Assembly: GCA_900556865.1 (NCBI GenBank)
Contig: USQS01000031.1
Coordinates: 1 to 9,233 of the forward strand
From: an uncultured Clostridium sp.
GTDB lineage: Bacteria; Bacillota; Clostridia; TANB77; CAG-508
Length of the DNA: 9,233 bases
Direction: 5' to 3'
The position numbers and the translations under genes are program-made. A model generated the notes under the pieces. That model was not told where the DNA came from. It saw only the letters and a program-made list of their open reading frames with translations, and made no database searches. Shown here piece by piece: positions 6,415 to 9,233 of the stretch (the first letter of the stretch is position 1; each line of letters starts with the position of its first letter).

Positions 6415-6446
6415 TAGACTTTTTTGATATTTTATGATATTATAAT
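6415..6446 (+). promoter_or_regulatory. Probable promoter of the relQ-acyl-CoA synthetase pair
   Basis: A perfect -10 box TATAAT lies at 6441-6446, but no good -35 exists at 16-18 bp: TAGACT (6415-6420) is 20 bp away and ACTTTT (6418-6423) is poor. The leader to the ATG at 6554 would be about 100 nt. It contains a small TAAAC-TAT-GTTTA hairpin (6508-6520) just before the ribosome binding site. The weak -35 may mean activator dependence. Confidence 0.4.
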
Positions 6447-6553
6447 CGTGAAAAAAATATTTACAAAAAAAACATAATCATTCCATAAAACTAAAATAAA
6501 CAAGTTGTAAACTATGTTTAGTCTAAGTAAAGGAGGATATTGTTATAATAGAA

Positions 6554-7234
6554 ATGAATATAAATAATAATAATAAAATACAATTAGGGGGAAATGTATT
6601 AGTTCCTATTGATGTAAAAGAACAAGAATTTAAGAAGTTAATGCTTATTTATAAACAAGGTATGGAGCAAGTACAAAATGAATTAATGGAAGTTCAAACA
6701 AGCTTAAATAAAATTCATGATTATGATGTAATAAGCAATATTAATTCAAGGATAAAAACTCCTGAAAGTATTATTAAAAAAATGAAAAAGAAAAATTATG
6801 ATTTAAATTATAAAAATTTAATAAGTAATGTTAATGATATTGCGGGGGTAAGGATTGTATGTCCATTTAAAGATGATATTGTTAAAGTGAAAAATGTTCT
6901 TGAAAATAATTCTAAACTAGAGATATTAGAAGAAAAAGATTATATAAATAAACCAAAAATAAGTGGATATTCAGGGTATCATATAATTGCTCAAACACCG
7001 GTGGATATCGGGACAGAACAAATAGCAAATGTAAAAGTTGAAATTCAAATAAGAACAATGGCAATGGATTTTTGGTCTACAACAGAACATAAAATTAAAT
7101 ATAAAGCTAATAATAAATTATCTAAAAAAGATTCCAAAAAAATGGTTATGTATGCCAAAATGATAAATAGGATGGATGAAAAAATATCAAAATTAAATTC
7201 AAAATATGATGATAAAAAGGATAGTATTAGCTAG
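6554..7234 (+). CDS. relQ: RelQ-type small alarmone synthetase (GTP pyrophosphokinase)
   Basis: This cytosolic enzyme moves pyrophosphate from ATP to GDP/GTP to make (p)ppGpp. At 226 residues it is synthetase-only, with no HD hydrolase, TGS or ACT domain, the usual size of RelQ/RelP proteins. Visible motifs are the basic region SRIKTPESIIKKMKKK (65-80), NDIAGVRIVC with catalytic-type Asp95 (94-103), KDYINKPKISGYSGYH (128-143, guanine-side Tyr139), and VEIQIRTMAMDFW with Glu163 (162-174) followed by EHKIKYK. GYSGYH differs from GYRSYH, which I recall from Bacillus RelQ. The C-terminus is a Lys-rich helix, as in tetrameric RelQ. The ATG is 17 nt from AGGAGG (6531-6536), longer than ideal; in-frame upstream codons down to 6539 are only ATT, GTT and ATA, so the ATG at 6554 is still the best canonical choice. 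It leads a two-gene unit with the acyl-CoA synthetase. Confidence 0.92.
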   Translation: MNINNNNKIQLGGNVLVPIDVKEQEFKKLMLIYKQGMEQVQNELMEVQTSLNKIHDYDVISNINSRIKTPESIIKKMKKKNYDLNYKNLISNVNDIAGVRIVCPFKDDIVKVKNVLENNSKLEILEEKDYINKPKISGYSGYHIIAQTPVDIGTEQIANVKVEIQIRTMAMDFWSTTEHKIKYKANNKLSKKDSKKMVMYAKMINRMDEKISKLNSKYDDKKDSIS

Positions 7235-7243
7235 TTTTAAAAT

Positions 7244-8944
7244 ATGAAGCATAAAGAAAGGATAAATTCTAAAATGACAAAAAAAATTGAATTAAATAAA
7301 GTTACTAAGGTAAAAAGTATTAAAGAAATGTTTGATTTAGCAGTTAAAGAAGCGGGAAATAAAAATGCTTTTGAGTATAAAAATGGAGATAAAATAGTAA
7401 AAATAACATATAAACAATATGTTGATGATATAAATTCTTTAGGAACAGCTTTAGCAAGCTTAAATATGCATAATAAACATGTTGCAATAATTGGCGAAAA
7501 TAGCTACAAATGGCTAACAGTGTATTTATGTATGCTACAAAGTACAGGTGTATTTGTTCCTGTTGACAGAGAATTAACTTGTTTAGATGTTATAAATGTA
7601 TTAAAACATAGTGATAGTGAAGTATTATTTTTTTCAAAAAAATATGCACAATATATTCCAGAAATAAAAAAAGCAATTCCTAATATTAAATATTACATAG
7701 GTTTAGACGTAAAAAAAGATGAAGATAATATTTTATCATATGACTTATTAAAAGAAAGTGGAAAAAAACTTTTAGATAAAAAAAGTACAATATATACTGA
7801 TCTTAAAGATGATGAAAACAATCTAAAGCTTTTAGTTTACACTTCTGGTACTACGGGAAACCCAAAAGGTGTTATGCTTACAGAACATAATTTAATTAGT
7901 GTTGTGTATTATGGGTTACAAATAGCTGATATAGGAGAAAAATGTTTATCTGTTCTTCCATATCATCATACATATGAAGCCGTAGCGGGAATACTTGTTG
8001 GACTTCATAAACATAGTACTATTTGTATAAATGATAGCCTAAAAAATGTACTTAAAAATTTACAGCTTTACAAACCAGAATATATTTATTTGGTTCCTGC
8101 TTTTACAGAAGTTTTTTATAAAAGTATATGGAATAATGCTCAAAAAACAGGAAAAGATAAAGCACTTAAAAAGATGATACCTTTAAGTAATGCTTTAAGA
8201 AAAACTGGAATAGACTTAAGAAAGAAATTCTTTAAGTCAATACATGAGGCTTTTGGAGGAAATTTAAACCAAATAGTATGTGGTGGAGCTCCAATTCGTC
8301 CTGAAATAGGAAAATTCTTTAATGATATTGGAATTACTTTATTAAATGGATATGGAATAACAGAGTGTTCTCCTCTTGTTAGTGTAAATAGAGCAAATTT
8401 TAATGATAGCAGTACAGTTGGTGTAATTCTTCCTTGTTGTGAAGTTAAAATAGAAAATAAGACAGCAGATGGAGATGGGGAAATATATGTTAAAGGCGAC
8501 ATCGTAATGAAGGGGTATTATAAAGAGCCAGAAAAAACAGCTAAAGTTTTAAAAGATGGGTGGTTTAATACTGAAGACTATGGTCGCATAAATGAAAAAG
8601 GACAATTAATAATTAATGGAAGAAAGAAAAACTTAATTGTATTAGACAACGGAAAAAATATTTATCCTGAAGAAATAGAAAACTATATTATGGGAATACC
8701 ATATGTAAAAGAAGTACTTGTTAAAGCTAGTAAAAATGCTGCTGGTCAAGAAACAGCACTTATTGCAGAAGTATTTTTAGATAAAGAAAAAATCGAAGAA
8801 ATGCATATTGAAAACATAAAAGAAACATTAAAAAAAGATGTGCAAGATTCTGTAAGAGAGTTACCTGTGTATAAACATATATCAGATGTAAAAATAAGAA
8901 AAAATGAGTTTGAAAAAACAACAACTAGTAAAATAAAAAGATAA
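7244..8944 (+). CDS. Long-chain acyl-CoA synthetase (AMP-forming, ANL superfamily)
   Basis: It activates a carboxylic acid, probably a fatty acid, to acyl-AMP and then acyl-CoA. The frame is 566 residues. Adenylation motifs are in order: A3 YTSGTTGNPKGV (199-210), A5 NGYGITECSP (368-377), A7 GWFNTEDYGRI (439-449), A8 GRKKNLIVLDNGKNIYPEEIE (459-479) and A10 TTTSKIKR with catalytic-type Lys563 (559-566). The protein ends at A10 with no extra tail. The sequence around A5 and A8 fits the long-chain (FadD/FAA1-like) group; exact substrate cannot be read. The ATG at 7244 has no ribosome binding site. The ATG at 7274 (Met11) has AAAGGA 11 nt upstream, and the conserved fold begins well after it, so the true start may be 7274. 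It lies 9 nt after relQ, suggesting co-transcription. No terminator follows before the riboswitch. Confidence 0.92.
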   Translation: MKHKERINSKMTKKIELNKVTKVKSIKEMFDLAVKEAGNKNAFEYKNGDKIVKITYKQYVDDINSLGTALASLNMHNKHVAIIGENSYKWLTVYLCMLQSTGVFVPVDRELTCLDVINVLKHSDSEVLFFSKKYAQYIPEIKKAIPNIKYYIGLDVKKDEDNILSYDLLKESGKKLLDKKSTIYTDLKDDENNLKLLVYTSGTTGNPKGVMLTEHNLISVVYYGLQIADIGEKCLSVLPYHHTYEAVAGILVGLHKHSTICINDSLKNVLKNLQLYKPEYIYLVPAFTEVFYKSIWNNAQKTGKDKALKKMIPLSNALRKTGIDLRKKFFKSIHEAFGGNLNQIVCGGAPIRPEIGKFFNDIGITLLNGYGITECSPLVSVNRANFNDSSTVGVILPCCEVKIENKTADGDGEIYVKGDIVMKGYYKEPEKTAKVLKDGWFNTEDYGRINEKGQLIINGRKKNLIVLDNGKNIYPEEIENYIMGIPYVKEVLVKASKNAAGQETALIAEVFLDKEKIEEMHIENIKETLKKDVQDSVRELPVYKHISDVKIRKNEFEKTTTSKIKR

Positions 8945-8949
8945 AATAC

Positions 8950-9054
8950 TTTATCAAGAGTGGACGAGAGAATCGGCTTTATGACTCCACAGCAACCTAT
9001 CTAAACATAAGAAAAGGTGCTAATACCGACAAAGCATATGCTTTGGATGATAAA
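8950..9054 (+). promoter_or_regulatory. SAM-I (S-box) riboswitch aptamer upstream of metK
   Basis: P1 is TTTATCA (8950-8956) with TGATAAA (9048-9054). P2 is GTGGA (8960-8964) with TCCAC (8986-8990). The conserved core CAGCAACC (8990-8997), AAGGTGCTAATACC (9013-9026) and P4 hairpin AAAGC-ATAT-GCTTT (9031-9044) follow in canonical order, after the S-box TATCAAGAG opening. SAM binding stabilises P1 and favours the downstream terminator, shutting off metK when SAM is plentiful (established for this class). Its promoter is unclear: TTGAAA (8910-8915) with TAAAAA (8934-8939), 18 bp apart, inside the end of the synthetase gene, is the best candidate. Confidence 0.95.
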
Positions 9055-9059
9055 TTTTT

Positions 9060-9090
9060 AAGTCCATTGTGTGCTGCGATGGGCTTTTTT
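9060..9090 (+). terminator. Riboswitch-controlled intrinsic terminator
   Basis: AAGTCCAT (9060-9067) pairs with ATGGGCTT (9079-9086), 8 bp including one G-T pair, followed by a run of Ts to 9090. It lies 5 nt after P1 of the aptamer and 30 nt before the metK start. I could not identify a convincing antiterminator. GTGGAC (8960-8965) can pair with GTCCAT (9062-9067), and TGGAT (9044-9048) can pair with GTCCA (9062-9066). Confidence 0.85.
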
Positions 9091-9120
9091 ACATAATAAA
9101 GGAAAGGAAAGTGATTTAAA

Positions 9121-9233
9121 ATGAAAAAATTGTTTACATCAGAAAGTGTAACAGAAGGACATCCAGATAAACTATGTGATTATATTTCAGATAGTATATT
9201 AGACGCTTATTTAGCTTTAGACCCATTTTCAAG
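9121..9233 (+). CDS. metK: S-adenosylmethionine synthetase, N-terminal fragment
   Basis: MetK makes SAM from methionine and ATP. The first 37 codons are present before the window ends. MKKLFTSESVTEGHPDKLCD followed by YISDSILDAY is the highly conserved MetK N-terminus, with the ATP-binding His of EGHPDK at residue 14. The start is fixed by that alignment. Purine-rich AAGGAAAGG (about 9099-9107) provides the ribosome binding site at a somewhat long distance of about 13 nt. Control by the SAM-I riboswitch directly upstream independently supports the identity. Confidence 0.97.
   Translation, partial: MKKLFTSESVTEGHPDKLCDYISDSILDAYLALDPFS

Noticed and set aside
8950..9090. T-box leader for metK
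   Set aside because: There is no T-box motif (TGGNACCGCG type) or specifier loop, and all S-box core elements are present in order.

Overview
This window looks like chromosome from a low-GC Firmicute, most likely a Clostridia-type anaerobe. The coding DNA is very AT-rich and leucine is mostly TTA. Strong GGAGG-type ribosome binding sites precede most genes, and promoters are close to the SigA consensus. TGG encodes Trp and all stops are TAA or TAG, so nothing suggests the mycoplasma code. The gene content (XerC/D-like recombinase, SH3b-NlpC/P60 wall hydrolase, ComEC, RelQ-type alarmone synthetase, SAM-I riboswitch plus metK) fits this assignment. I cannot name a species.

Layout. 1-174: the last 57 codons of an unrecognised protein. 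175-560: a self-contained unit with a near-consensus promoter, a chain of back-to-back hairpins, an 81-codon ORF with a good ribosome binding site, and a terminator. Its GC content (about 44% in the ORF) is far above its surroundings. 575-1555 (minus): a tyrosine recombinase converging on that unit. 1556-1731: two near-perfect promoters back to back, with inverted repeats between and over their -35 boxes. 1732-5534: a two-gene operon of a secreted SH3b-NlpC/P60 hydrolase and comEC; comEC is frameshifted inside its metallo-beta-lactamase motif. 5521-6327 (minus): an unknown single-pass secreted or anchored Cys-containing protein overlapping the comEC tail. 6554-8944: a RelQ-type (p)ppGpp synthetase followed 9 nt later by a long-chain acyl-CoA synthetase. 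8950-9090: SAM-I riboswitch with terminator. 9121-9233: start of metK.

How it fits together. Most of the window is ordinary chromosome: cell-wall remodelling, DNA uptake, stringent response, lipid activation and SAM synthesis. The unexplained part is 210-560. At least nine non-overlapping stem-loops tile one predicted transcript of about 350 nt. One carries the Shine-Dalgarno in its loop and the start codon in its stem, and another spans the stop codon. It is either a structured RNA with a fortuitous or dual-function ORF, or a foreign small gene whose mRNA is unusually folded. The other clear anomaly is comEC, where removing two C residues four bases apart would restore a textbook protein of 814 residues.
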